From positions 1 through 17,591 of the forward strand of contig JAGBAI010000168.1 in assembly GCA_017939025.1 (NCBI GenBank): a stretch of DNA of 17,591 nucleotides. Direction: 5' to 3'. The notes under the pieces were generated by a model, which saw only the letters and a program-made list of their open reading frames with translations, was not told the DNA's origin and made no database searches. The stretch comes from Oscillospiraceae bacterium (GTDB lineage Bacteria > Bacillota_A > Clostridia > Oscillospirales > Oscillospiraceae). Shown piece by piece: positions 1 through 7,826 of this stretch; the stretch's first letter is position 1; every line of letters starts with the position of its first letter. The translations under genes and the position numbers were made by a program.

Positions 1-26
1 GTAAATTTCTGTTTATCGTACTGTTC

Positions 27-173
27 ACCGTAGGGACCGTCCTCTGGACGGTCCGCCGGAAAAATTGGCCTCGATGGACAATTTTTCCGTATCATTCACC
101 GCACAAATTCCGAAAATCCGCCCATTGAGGTCGGATTTTCGAACGGACCGTCGAGGACGACGGTCCCTACGGT
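27..173. repeat. Family B palindromic element, copy 1 (complete)
   Basis: A 147-bp element with ends ACCGTAGGGACCGTC and GACGGTCCCTACGGT. It contains four hairpins in mirror order. H1 (34-54) pairs GGACCGTCC with GGACGGTCC. H2 (58-88) pairs GGAAAAATTG with CAATTTTTCC around an 11-nt loop containing CCTCGATGG. H2' (111-141) pairs CGAAAATCCG with CGGATTTTCG around a loop that reads CCTCAATGG on the other strand. H1' (145-166) pairs GGACCGTCG with CGACGGTCC. The two halves therefore differ by base changes that keep the stems paired. A near-identical inverted copy begins at the other end of the window, and similarity there includes 174-216, outside the palindrome. No coding capacity. Confidence 0.9.
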
Positions 174-215
174 AACGGACCTCCAAATTCTGAATTTATA
201 CTTCTTCGACAGTCT

Positions 216-247
216 GAAACGCAGCTGCAAATTTGCAGCTGCGTTTC
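216..247. repeat. Perfect 32-bp palindrome
   Basis: GAAACGCAGCTGCAAA is followed directly by its exact reverse complement, giving a 32-bp perfect palindrome with no loop. It abuts the conserved flank of the family B element. It lies downstream of mrdA and could fold in the read-through transcript, but there is no T tract typical of an intrinsic terminator. Confidence 0.85.
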
Positions 248-252
248 AAATT

Positions 253-294
253 CTGTCATTGCGAGCCAGTCCGCAGACTGGCTTGCAATGACAG
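253..294. repeat. Strong hairpin, possible terminator downstream of mrdA
   Basis: CTGTCATTGC and GCAATGACAG form the base of a stem of about 19 bp with one G-T pair and a CGCA loop. It lies 15 nt beyond the mrdA stop codon. On the plus strand it is followed by a T-rich run (GTTTATTTTTT), but mrdA is read on the minus strand, where no T tract follows. It may be a dispersed repeat serving as an RNA 3' end rather than a canonical terminator. Confidence 0.6.
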
Positions 295-309
295 TTTATT
301 TTTTGCCTC

Positions 310-2472
310 TTAGCCCGCCTGATTCTCGAAGGCGGTATACTCGCTGGAGGCTTCCATTTCGTAGTAGGTCAGCAAAATCTTTTCTGCCACGGGGGCCAGG
401 GAGGAACCGTGGGCTGCCTTTTCGCCGAAGATGGCGATGGCAATATCGGGCTCCGCGTCCTCTACCCGCTTGGCAAAGCAGACGAAGATACCATGGTCAG
501 AACCGCCGGAAGCGTGCTCCGCGGTACCGGTCTTGGCGTAGACCTCCACCTCGCCCTTCAGGGGCCAGACACCGTCCTCGTCGTCCAGCATGTCGTCCGG
601 GCCGCCGAAGTAACGGTCGGCGGTGCCGCCGGGTTTGGTGACAACGTAGCGCATACCGGTGTAGTAGGTTTCAATGGTGGTGGGTTCCATATCCAGCTGG
701 CCCATGACGATGGGCTCGTTTTCATAGATCAGCTCCCGGTAATCGGAAGAAACCACGCGGCTTAAGAAGGTAGCCTTCATTCTCGTGCCCTTGTTGGCAA
801 GGGTGGAGGCGTAGACCGCCAGCTGCATGGGAGTAAAGCGGTTTTCACCCTGGCCGATGGCGCCCAGGATACGGTCACCTGCGGAGAAGTTGGAGTCAAC
901 GCCGGCACCGTAAATTTCCTTCTTCACATCGGGGGTATTGATGCGGCCGGGCTTTTCCGTCAGCTCAATGCCGGTGGGCACGCCCAGGCCTAAGTCCTTA
1001 CAGGTTTCTTCCATGTTTTCCCAGTTGTTCAGGTCGCCCAGCTGGTAGAAGAAGTAGTTGCAGGAGTAGCAAAGGGCGTATTCCGCGTTCAGGGGGGAAT
1101 TGTCCGGCTGACGGTGGACATAGCCGCTGGAGGACCAGGCCAGACAGGTAGGCGAGAAGCCTTCGTGGGCGGTGTAGACGCCCCGGTCATCAATGGTGCC
1201 GCCGTAGGGATGGATGATCTCGCCTTTTGAATTTCTGTGCTCCATGGCGGAGATCAGGGTGCACATTTTGAAGGTGGATCCGGGAGGATATTCCGCGCCG
1301 AAGGCCCGGTTGAACATGGGGTTCTTTTCGTCCGCCATGATCTCCGCCCAGTCGTCGTACATGGTGGCCAGGTTGTAGGTGGGATAGCTGGCGCAGGCCA
1401 GAATATTGCCGGTCTTGACCTCCATAACGATGACGGCAGCGCCCTGGGCATCCAGGCCGGTGTGCTCACCTTCTTCGGTGTTGTACTCCGGGTTGGTAAT
1501 GTTCAGCATGACCTGTTCCAGGGCATCCTCGGCCACCTTCTGGATATCGATATCCAGGGTGGTCTCCACGTTGTTGCCGGCGATGGGATCCTTGGTATAG
1601 TAGGAGTTGGTGGTGGCGCCTTCACGGTTAACCTCGTCATAGCGGGTGCCGTCGATGCCGTGGAGGTATCCTTCAAAGGCCTGCTCGAAGCCGGTCTTGC
1701 CCACCTTTGCGTCCATGGAGTAGCCTTCCTCCTTGAACTTGGCCCACTCGTCGTTGTCCATGCCGCCAAGGTAGCCCAGAACATGGGCAGCGTACTTGGT
1801 GTGGTATTCCCGGACGGTGGAAGCCTCAACGATGAGGCCGGGGGTATTCAGCTCCAGCAGTGCGGACAGCTCCTGGTCGGAAACGTCCTCCAGGAAGGTG
1901 TAGGTAGGCAGGTTGGTGATACCGCGAAGGTCGAATTCATACCGCAGGCCAACCACGGCCCGGGCATCCTCGTCAGACCATTCATCCGGCAGGTCATAAC
2001 GGTCCCGCATCCGCTCCACCAGCAGCGGGGCGGTAACGTCGGAGTCCAGGGTAATGTCCGACATGAACAGCTGGAAGTTATTCTGCCAGGAGGTGGTCAG
2101 ATTTGTCAGGGTATACTCAAAGGGATGGGTTCGGGAGACAGGGAAATGGTCGGAATATTCAATGCCCAGCTCCTTACACTTCTGCACCAGGTTATACAGG
2201 GCCTGGTTACGCTCGGCGTAGGATTTGATAACGTAGTGGTTGAACACCAGGTTGTACGATGCGCGGTTGCCCACCAGCACGTTACCGTTCCGATCCAGGA
2301 TATCACCCCGGGCCGCGCGGACAGTGGTGACAGTACCGTAGACCTGGGTGTTATCGGTGTCACCGTCAGTCTCAATGATCTGTAAGACAAAGAGCCGTCC
2401 GGCAAACAGCACCAGAACAAATGCAAACAGGACTAAAAACAAAAGGGCCCGGAAACGGCTTATTCTTTCCAT
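310..2472 (-). CDS. mrdA: Penicillin-binding protein 2 (elongation-specific transpeptidase)
   Basis: A class B penicillin-binding protein of 720 residues that cross-links peptidoglycan during lateral wall growth as part of the Rod complex. An N-terminal membrane anchor spans about residues 9-31, and the rest should lie outside the membrane. A dimerisation domain follows, beginning near the ARGDILDRNG motif typical of the family. The C-terminal transpeptidase domain carries all three active-site motifs: S399-T-F-K402 (nucleophile and base), S470-C-N472 and K647-T-G649. The protein is longer than the roughly 630 residues of E. coli PBP2, as is common in Clostridia. The start is set by GGAGG six bases before ATG. 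It overlaps the end of mreD by 13 bp, which suggests translational coupling. It is the last gene of the mreC-mreD-mrdA group. PBP2 fits better than the divisome paralogue FtsI because of the mreCD neighbours. Confidence 0.93.
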   Translation of the reverse strand: MERISRFRALLFLVLFAFVLVLFAGRLFVLQIIETDGDTDNTQVYGTVTTVRAARGDILDRNGNVLVGNRASYNLVFNHYVIKSYAERNQALYNLVQKCKELGIEYSDHFPVSRTHPFEYTLTNLTTSWQNNFQLFMSDITLDSDVTAPLLVERMRDRYDLPDEWSDEDARAVVGLRYEFDLRGITNLPTYTFLEDVSDQELSALLELNTPGLIVEASTVREYHTKYAAHVLGYLGGMDNDEWAKFKEEGYSMDAKVGKTGFEQAFEGYLHGIDGTRYDEVNREGATTNSYYTKDPIAGNNVETTLDIDIQKVAEDALEQVMLNITNPEYNTEEGEHTGLDAQGAAVIVMEVKTGNILACASYPTYNLATMYDDWAEIMADEKNPMFNRAFGAEYPPGSTFKMCTLISAMEHRNSKGEIIHPYGGTIDDRGVYTAHEGFSPTCLAWSSSGYVHRQPDNSPLNAEYALCYSCNYFFYQLGDLNNWENMEETCKDLGLGVPTGIELTEKPGRINTPDVKKEIYGAGVDSNFSAGDRILGAIGQGENRFTPMQLAVYASTLANKGTRMKATFLSRVVSSDYRELIYENEPIVMGQLDMEPTTIETYYTGMRYVVTKPGGTADRYFGGPDDMLDDEDGVWPLKGEVEVYAKTGTAEHASGGSDHGIFVCFAKRVEDAEPDIAIAIFGEKAAHGSSLAPVAEKILLTYYEMEASSEYTAFENQAG

Positions 2473-3131
2473 GTGTTACCTCCGATCAGGCCGACCTTGT
2501 GGATCAGGGAATAAAGGGGAATCATTGCGATGCAGCTGTACAGGATGGTCAGGCCGAAGTAGCCGATCCGGGTGGGAATGGTGACCTCCTGGGCAAGACC
2601 TGTGATGAACAGGCCGATCTCGTAAACAGCCAGTGCCAGCATGGCGCACAGCAAAATGGAGCCGCGGCTCCGGTGCCAGTACATCTGCCGGAACATGGTT
2701 GCCAGCACACCGGTGTAGGTCAGCAGACCGATACACACTGCCGTGGGGGCAGAGCCGGAAAAATAGTACAGTATGGAGGAAATCAGCACGAAGATGCTGC
2801 CGATCTCACTGCCCTCCAGCACGGTGATCAGCAGAATGGCGCAGACTGTCAGATCGGTGCAGGCACCGAACAGGGGCAGCTGGCTCATGATCACATCCTG
2901 CACCACCAGGCAGGCAATGCAGATGAAAATATACAGTGCCCATTTGGTCAGCCGCAGCCGCTGCAGTTGGGTCATCCGGCGGGTTTTCAGCCAGGTGGAG
3001 GTTTCAGGATCGGGCTTGAAATCCAGCTCCTTTTTGGCAAAGCGCTTTTTTACCAGCTGGCTTAAGTCCAGCTGCTTTGCTCTGGGCTGCCGCCGGCGGC
3101 GGCGGGGATTTTGTTGCTTCTTTTCAGCCAT
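2460..3131 (-). CDS. mreD: Rod shape-determining protein MreD
   Basis: A membrane protein of 223 residues and a subunit of the Rod (elongasome) complex that links MreC and cell-wall synthases to the cytoskeleton. Hydrophobic segments begin near residue 60 (ALYIFICIACLVVQ) and continue to the C-terminus, consistent with about five membrane helices. The assignment rests on this pattern plus position between mreC and mrdA, because MreD sequences are poorly conserved. The roughly 55 residues before the first helix are very basic, including five arginines in a row, and make the protein longer than the usual 160-180 residues. The start is supported by GAGG eight bases upstream, overlapping the mreC stop. 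An internal ATG near residue 53 is a less likely alternative. The gap to mreC is 10 bp and the gene overlaps mrdA, so the three are probably one transcript. Confidence 0.85.
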   Translation of the reverse strand: MAEKKQQNPRRRRRQPRAKQLDLSQLVKKRFAKKELDFKPDPETSTWLKTRRMTQLQRLRLTKWALYIFICIACLVVQDVIMSQLPLFGACTDLTVCAILLITVLEGSEIGSIFVLISSILYYFSGSAPTAVCIGLLTYTGVLATMFRQMYWHRSRGSILLCAMLALAVYEIGLFITGLAQEVTIPTRIGYFGLTILYSCIAMIPLYSLIHKVGLIGGNTWKE

Positions 3132-3141
3132 AGTTCATACC

Positions 3142-4068
3142 TCAGCCAACAAATCCTTCCGGAATGGTGTCACCGGGGATGGTTTCCTGGACGGGAGGCT
3201 CCGTAGCCTCCGTGGCAGTGGGGGCTGCGTAGGAGGTGACCTCGGTGGTGTATTCGGTAATGATGAACACCTGCTCCAGAGAGCTGATCTCCGCGGCAGG
3301 ATCCAGCAGCGCGAATTTGGCGATGCCGGTCTCTTCAAAGCCGGCATCCACAACGTAGCCCATGATCAGGCCTCTGGGATACACGGTAGAACCGGAGGTA
3401 ACCACCTGCTCCTTGTTGCGGATAATGGCGGCGGAGGGCAGATAGTTCATCTGCAGCAGGGTCTCATGGCCCTTCTTGTAGCCGCCGGAGACCATGCCGT
3501 TATAGCCGGAGGAGGCGATGGTGCCGGAAATTTCCAGGGTAGAGTCCAGCACGGTGGTGACCTCCGCCCAGTTCAGGCCCGCTTCTGTCACCAGGCCCAC
3601 CACTTCACCGTTGGCGGTGACGGCGACCATGTTTTCGTCAATACCGGCGGTGGTGCCCCGGTTGATGGTCAGGGTATTCTGCCAGTCGCTGGAAGACCAG
3701 CCGATGATGTAGGCGTCCACCATTTCATAGTCCTCGTGGGTCTGCTGCAAACCGGTCAGCTGGCGCAGACGCTCGTTTTCACGGGAAATGGAGTCAGCCT
3801 GACGGGCCACGTCCTCCATTTCCGCGATCTGGGCCTGGAGCACTTCATTTTCCGCAGCAAGGGCCTCATAGCGGAACATGTAGCTGTAGTAGGTCTCGGC
3901 AGCAGAGGTCAGCGCAGTGGCAGCGCCCTTGAAGGGTGCCAGCACGCCCTGGACAACCAGATGCACCGGGGTGGTGTTGGTAACGCCGCTGAGGATCGCG
4001 AGGCCCGCCGCAAGCAGCAGCGCAGCCACCAAAACAATCTTCACACGGGTGCTGAATAAGTTTCTCAT
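3142..4068 (-). CDS. mreC: Rod shape-determining protein MreC
   Basis: A bitopic membrane protein of 308 residues that scaffolds lateral wall synthesis and activates PBP2. One membrane helix spans about residues 9-27 (VKIVLVAALLLAAGLA). A helical, probably coiled-coil stretch rich in Glu, Ala and Gln follows at about 65-105, then the beta-rich periplasmic-type domain. The last 35 residues are a low-complexity Thr/Pro/Glu tail. The reading frame is open for 53 more codons upstream, but that part is translated repeat A1. ATG at 4068 is chosen because GGAGGAAACC sits directly before it. Upstream, maf is separated by repeat A1. mreB, often the immediate neighbour, is not present in the gap. mreD and mrdA follow closely. 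Confidence 0.92.
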   Translation of the reverse strand: MRNLFSTRVKIVLVAALLLAAGLAILSGVTNTTPVHLVVQGVLAPFKGAATALTSAAETYYSYMFRYEALAAENEVLQAQIAEMEDVARQADSISRENERLRQLTGLQQTHEDYEMVDAYIIGWSSSDWQNTLTINRGTTAGIDENMVAVTANGEVVGLVTEAGLNWAEVTTVLDSTLEISGTIASSGYNGMVSGGYKKGHETLLQMNYLPSAAIIRNKEQVVTSGSTVYPRGLIMGYVVDAGFEETGIAKFALLDPAAEISSLEQVFIITEYTTEVTSYAAPTATEATEPPVQETIPGDTIPEGFVG

Positions 4069-4104
4069 AAGGTTTCCTCCAATATTAAGGGTGAAAACAC
4101 CATT

Positions 4105-4240
4105 GTAGGGGAGGGTCTTGACCCTCCCGCTCATTATCGATATCTGAGCTGAAACGAATGATACGGAAACGAAACATTTCGATATCCATATTTCTGCGTA
4201 TTGGTGGTCAGGTTGCGGGAGGGTCAAGACCCTCCCCTAC
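4105..4240. repeat. Family A palindromic element, copy A1
   Basis: A 136-bp element. The left arm begins GTAGGGGAGGGTC and the right arm ends GACCCTCCCCTAC, as exact 26-bp inverted repeats. Each arm is itself a hairpin (GGGAGGGTC paired with GACCCTCCC). It lies 9 bp past the maf stop and 36 bp before the mreC start. The last 42 bases of its interior resemble the reverse complement of the A7 interior (about 32 of 42 matched by eye). Confidence 0.95.
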
Positions 4241-4249
4241 AGGGAATGT

Positions 4250-4819
4250 TTAGAGGCTGAACAGTTCCGGTACGATTTCCTGTAAAACCTGTCCTAACTT
4301 ACACACCGGCAGGCCGACTACATTATAATAGTCTCCGTCGATGCGCTGGCAGAACAGCGCCGCGCCGCCCTGGATGCCGTAACTTCCAGCTTTGTCCATA
4401 GGTTCTCCGGAGTTTACATAATCCGTGATTTCTTTCTCCGACAGCACTTTAAAGTGCAGGTCGGTGATCTCCGTAAAGGTCACGCTCTGTTCGCCCCGGA
4501 GGACGGTGCAGCCGGTCATCACCTGATGATCCCGGCCCGACAGCAGGGAAAGCATTTGCCTTGCCTCATCCGGAGAATGGGGCTTACCCAGAACATGCCC
4601 TTCGCAGACCACGATGGTATCCGCTGCAATGACCACATCGTCCTTTTCCCGCTCAACAGCCAGCGCCTTCAAGCCGCTGACCCTGGCCACTTCCTCAGCA
4701 GGGGACTTGGTTTCATCCATGGCCTCATCAATGTCGGCAATGCGGATCTCAAAAGGAAGATGAAATAGAGAAAGCAACTCCCTTCGCCGGGGAGACGCCG
4801 ATGCTAAAATCAACTGCAT
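4250..4819 (-). CDS. maf: Maf family nucleoside triphosphate pyrophosphatase
   Basis: A 189-residue protein of the Maf/YhdE family. These are cytoplasmic enzymes that hydrolyse non-canonical or selected nucleotides (dTTP, UTP and modified forms) to monophosphate and pyrophosphate; maf was first linked to septum formation. The start MQLILASASPRRRELL is the family signature (S-x-S-P-R-R). AADTIV carries the catalytic aspartate region, LGKP and SGRDHQVMTG follow, and DKAGSYGIQGGAAL is the conserved C-terminal motif. The length is standard. The start is supported by AAAGGA six bases upstream. It lies 66 bp downstream of the U32 gene and upstream of mreC, matching the frequent maf-mre linkage in Bacillota. 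The subfamily (YhdE rather than YceF substrate range) is not certain. Confidence 0.93.
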   Translation of the reverse strand: MQLILASASPRRRELLSLFHLPFEIRIADIDEAMDETKSPAEEVARVSGLKALAVEREKDDVVIAADTIVVCEGHVLGKPHSPDEARQMLSLLSGRDHQVMTGCTVLRGEQSVTFTEITDLHFKVLSEKEITDYVNSGEPMDKAGSYGIQGGAALFCQRIDGDYYNVVGLPVCKLGQVLQEIVPELFSL

Positions 4820-4858
4820 GTTAAATCCTTTCGGTAAATGAAGAAATATGTGCCGGCC

Positions 4859-4883
4859 AAAGCCTTCCCCCGGGGGAAAGCTT
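4859..4883. repeat. Solo arm of family C palindrome
   Basis: AAGCCTTCCCCC is followed by GGGGGAAAGCTT, a palindrome with one mismatched pair. It matches the outer arm of family C elements (AAAGCCTTCCCCC start), but no second arm or GGATGAGG box is nearby. It lies immediately after the U32 stop codon and may act as an RNA stem there. No T tract follows on the minus strand. Confidence 0.6.
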
Positions 4884-4885
4884 CT

Positions 4886-6979
4886 TTACTCCACGCCCCG
4901 TAAATACAAGCCTCTTGTACATGCGCCGGGGTCGAACTGGGTGGGATTTAAGTATTCACCCAGGATCCGGTCAACCTCCCGGGCACTTTCGGTGGTGAAG
5001 TACAGCCGCATGGCCCAGACCCCCAGCTTGTTAATATCATCCTGCCGGTCCAACCAGGAAAGCTTCTTGCCGTTGAGCAATACGCTGCGGCAATTGTCGC
5101 CGTCCTTGATGACGGGGAATTCCGCGCCGGTTTTGTCCACCAGCTTGGTATTGTGCCGGGATCCCAGTGTCTGACAGGCACATTCGCCGGTGTGGTTTCG
5201 GATCAGACACTGCTCCGTTACCATCAGAGGCAGACGGCCGTAGGCGATGAATTCGGTTTTCACGGCCTTGCTCATGTCCCGGATCTGGGGCATGGTGGCC
5301 TCGAAGCTTACCGTAGCGGAGGTGAGTTCCAGCTGCTGCATCACGTTCATGGTGGCGGAATTGTAGATATTCAGGCCGAAATCTCCGTGGATCCGCATAC
5401 CGGCCTCCCGGACGGGGCCCAGCAGACCCAGATTGCCAACCAAAGCATCCTTCACGCCCAAATCCCGCAGCAGGTTCAGCTCCTTGATGAGCTTGGGCAT
5501 CTCTCCATCGTGGACGATCCGGGGCAATGCCACCGCCAGACGGCCCCGGGCCACCAGAACTTCGGTCATCTCCCGGTCTTCCATCAGAAGGTGCAGGGGA
5601 ACGTAGAGCATGGCGGTTTCCAGATTCAGCAGGTTCGGGGTCAGCTGCGCTTTGGTGGTCACCTGGACGGTAAGGCCCGGCAGCTCCTTGGGGCCCTTGT
5701 ACATAGGCACGCTCTTGGGCTTGCGGATGGGATGATCCTCCCGACGGGCACGGATGGCGGTAAGCTGGTTGATCACATCCCGGCGCATGTGGTTGATGGC
5801 GGCGGCAGAGATGGTCAGACCGGGATCCACATGGGTTCTCACTTCCACAACACGGTAGGGAGTTCCGCCGGTTTTGGCAACCCGGCCGGCCAGCACCTGG
5901 CCTGTCAGAGGCACATTGATGGCCAGTTCCGGCATGGGGCCTTCCACATGGCAGCTGCGGCCCTCCGGATCGGTGGCAGTGAGGGAAGAACCGTCCACGG
6001 ACACCACGGCCCGCATTTTTAAATCAACAAGGGGAGTCTCACCGGCTTCGAAGGACTGTCTTGCCGCCTTCAGCCATTCGGGATCATCCCGGGTGTCCTG
6101 CCGGACACCGAACATTTTTCCGTCCACCCGGCTGGTATAGTAGCCGTCGGTAAAGCCCTGGCGGTTGAAGGCGGTCATCAGCATTTCCATCATGGGCTTG
6201 GTGACGACACCTTCGTCAATGGCCTTGCGGTAGACGGCGGTGACGGTGGCGACGTATTCGGGCTTTTTCATACGGCCCTCCAGCTTTAAGGAGGCCACAC
6301 CCATTTCTTCCAGCTCCCGGACGTAGTGGACAAGGCAATTGTCCTTAAGGCTCAGGGGATACCGGTCCTGCCAATGGCCGTAGCCGTAGCTCTGGCGGCA
6401 GGGCTGGGCGCAGCGGCCCCGGTTGCCGGAACGGCCGCCGATGACGGCGGACATATAGCACTGGCCGGAGTAGCACATACAAAGTGCACCGTGGCCAAAA
6501 ACTTCGATCTCGATGGGGGACTGGGAACAGATGTAGCGGATCTCCTCCCGGCTCAGTTCCCGGCTTAAGACCACCCGCTTCATGCCCATGGCGGCGCAAA
6601 GCTGCACACCGGACAGGGAATGGACAGTCATCTGGGTGGAGCCATGGATGGGGATATGGGGTGCGATCTGACGGCACAGCTGCACCACACCCAGATCCTG
6701 AACGATGAAGGCATCGATATTGTTCTGAGCCGCGTGGCGGATGGTCTCCGCAACCTCCTTCATTTCCCGGTCAGCCACCAGGGTATTCAGAGTCAAATGA
6801 ACCTGCACACCCCGGACATGGCAGTATTTCACCGCCTCAACGAGGGTCTGGGGGGTAAAATTCTTCGCACCCTGGCGGGCATTGAAGGCGCCCACGCCCA
6901 GGTAAACCGCGTTGGCACCATTCTGCACCGCCGCCCGGAGGGCCTCCATGGATCCGGCAGGAGCCAGCAATTCTAACAT
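4886..6979 (-). CDS. U32 family peptidase/hydroxylase-like protein (DUF3656-type)
   Basis: A 697-residue member of the U32 family. The N-terminal half begins LELLAPAGSMEALRAAVQNG and carries the U32 signature at about residue 159: E-V-F-G-H-G-A-L-C-M-C-Y-S-G-Q-C, followed by more cysteines (GRCAQPCR). The middle has the insert typical of long, DUF3656-containing members. The C-terminal part has a second cysteine-containing block (EQCLIRNHTGECAC). Characterised relatives include RlhA (23S rRNA C2501 hydroxylation) and TrhP (tRNA uridine-34 hydroxylation), so an RNA-modification role is more likely than collagen cleavage; the exact substrate is unknown. The start is set at 6979, where GGAGAG lies seven bases upstream. 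An upstream ATG at 7003 in the same frame lacks a binding site. It is the first gene of the minus-strand block, with its own promoter. Confidence 0.87.
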   Translation of the reverse strand: MLELLAPAGSMEALRAAVQNGANAVYLGVGAFNARQGAKNFTPQTLVEAVKYCHVRGVQVHLTLNTLVADREMKEVAETIRHAAQNNIDAFIVQDLGVVQLCRQIAPHIPIHGSTQMTVHSLSGVQLCAAMGMKRVVLSRELSREEIRYICSQSPIEIEVFGHGALCMCYSGQCYMSAVIGGRSGNRGRCAQPCRQSYGYGHWQDRYPLSLKDNCLVHYVRELEEMGVASLKLEGRMKKPEYVATVTAVYRKAIDEGVVTKPMMEMLMTAFNRQGFTDGYYTSRVDGKMFGVRQDTRDDPEWLKAARQSFEAGETPLVDLKMRAVVSVDGSSLTATDPEGRSCHVEGPMPELAINVPLTGQVLAGRVAKTGGTPYRVVEVRTHVDPGLTISAAAINHMRRDVINQLTAIRARREDHPIRKPKSVPMYKGPKELPGLTVQVTTKAQLTPNLLNLETAMLYVPLHLLMEDREMTEVLVARGRLAVALPRIVHDGEMPKLIKELNLLRDLGVKDALVGNLGLLGPVREAGMRIHGDFGLNIYNSATMNVMQQLELTSATVSFEATMPQIRDMSKAVKTEFIAYGRLPLMVTEQCLIRNHTGECACQTLGSRHNTKLVDKTGAEFPVIKDGDNCRSVLLNGKKLSWLDRQDDINKLGVWAMRLYFTTESAREVDRILGEYLNPTQFDPGACTRGLYLRGVE

Positions 6980-7043
6980 AACATTTCTCTCCATTTCCAA
7001 CATTTGTCGTTGGGTATACTACCGCATGATATACTTATGCCAC

Positions 7044-7072
7044 ATTATAACACAACAAAAATAAACTTTCCA
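7044..7072 (-). promoter_or_regulatory. Probable promoter of the U32-maf gene group
   Basis: On the minus strand TATAAT (7044-7049) is preceded, with a 17-nt spacer, by TGGAAA (7067-7072). The -10 is a perfect match and the -35 is weak. It lies about 65 bp upstream of the chosen U32 start. Confidence 0.55.
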
Positions 7073-7119
7073 CCCCTGTTCGGAGAATTCAAGAAAATTT
7101 AAGAATCATTCAACCTGCT

Positions 7120-7254
7120 GTAGGGGAGGGTCTTGACCCTCCCGCCAGCTTGCGATTTTTGAGCGGTAAAATTATGCGGAAAATGTTGCAATTCCGATAA
7201 TTCCAGCCGTTCCATAATAAATAGGTTGTGGGAGGGGCACTGCCCCTCCCCTAC
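7120..7254. repeat. Family A palindromic element, copy A2 (variant right arm)
   Basis: The left arm is the standard family A arm. The right arm differs: GGGAGGGGCA pairs with TGCCCCTCCC, so its own hairpin is kept while its match to the left arm is lost at the core. The interior is close to that of A5 (about 11 differences over some 83 bases by eye). It lies between the divergent promoters of the U32 gene and the exporter gene. Apart from this element and the two promoters, I see nothing else in 7004-7335. Confidence 0.93.
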
Positions 7255-7277
7255 AGTGGAAATTATATAAACTTTAG

Positions 7278-7306
7278 TTGCAAATAAGTTGATATCGTGT
7301 TATAAT
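7278..7306 (+). promoter_or_regulatory. Promoter of the small multidrug exporter gene
   Basis: TTGCAA (7278-7283) and TATAAT (7301-7306) are separated by exactly 17 nt, a good vegetative promoter. The start codon lies 29 bp downstream. Confidence 0.75.
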
Positions 7307-7335
7307 AAATTGATTTTTAAATTTAGGAGACAAAA

Positions 7336-7809
7336 ATGCTGAAAAAATATCTGCTTGTTTTTCTGGTATCCATGGTGCCTCTGATCGAGCTTCGGGGCGG
7401 TGTGCCCATTGCGGTGGGTATGGGGCTGCCTTACTGGAATGCACTGCTGGTTTGTGTCATCGGCAATATGCTGCCGGTGCCTGTCATCTACTTCTTTGCC
7501 AGAAAAGTCCTGCTTTGGGGCTGTGATAAACCTGTAATCGGAAAATTCTTTTCCTACTGCATCGAAAAGGGCGAAAAAGGCGGCCAAAAGCTGAAGGCAA
7601 GAGCCGGTCGCGGCGGCCTGTTCATTGCCCTGCTGCTGTTCGTGGGCATTCCCCTTCCCGGTACCGGTGCCTGGACCGGCACTCTGGCGGCAAGCTTTCT
7701 GAACATGGGCATCAAGTCCACTTCCGCCGCTGTGTCTCTGGGCGTGGTTCTGGCCGGCATCATCATGGGTGTGGTCAGCATGACCGGTATGCACGTTTTC
7801 GGACTGTAA
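7336..7809 (+). CDS. Small multidrug export family protein (PF06695-like)
   Basis: A 157-residue integral membrane protein with four hydrophobic segments. Family features are the N-terminal VPLIELRGGVPIAVGMGLP motif and the later FIALLLFVGIPLPGTGAWTG motif, which match the COG2426/PF06695 'small multidrug export' family. The name comes from limited early work; the transported substrate is not established for most members, so export of drugs should not be assumed. A basic, Lys/Gly-rich loop lies between the hydrophobic halves. The start is supported by AGGAG six bases before ATG. The gene has its own promoter and stands alone between repeats A2 and A3. Confidence 0.85.
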   Translation: MLKKYLLVFLVSMVPLIELRGGVPIAVGMGLPYWNALLVCVIGNMLPVPVIYFFARKVLLWGCDKPVIGKFFSYCIEKGEKGGQKLKARAGRGGLFIALLLFVGIPLPGTGAWTGTLAASFLNMGIKSTSAAVSLGVVLAGIIMGVVSMTGMHVFGL

Positions 7810-7826
7810 GAAAACAAAAGGTAATT

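Noticed and set aside
1237..2385. Long plus-strand open frame of 382 codons opposite mrdA
   Set aside because: It is antisense to a strongly supported PBP2 gene, has a His/Gly/Val-rich composition typical of a shadow frame, and has no recognisable domain.
2773..4059. Plus-strand open frame of 428 codons opposite mreD and mreC
   Set aside because: Antisense shadow of two well-supported genes; low-complexity Gly/His-rich product.
7336..7809. Drug-resistance efflux pump
   Set aside because: The family name suggests export, but substrates are unproven for most members and no resistance context is present.
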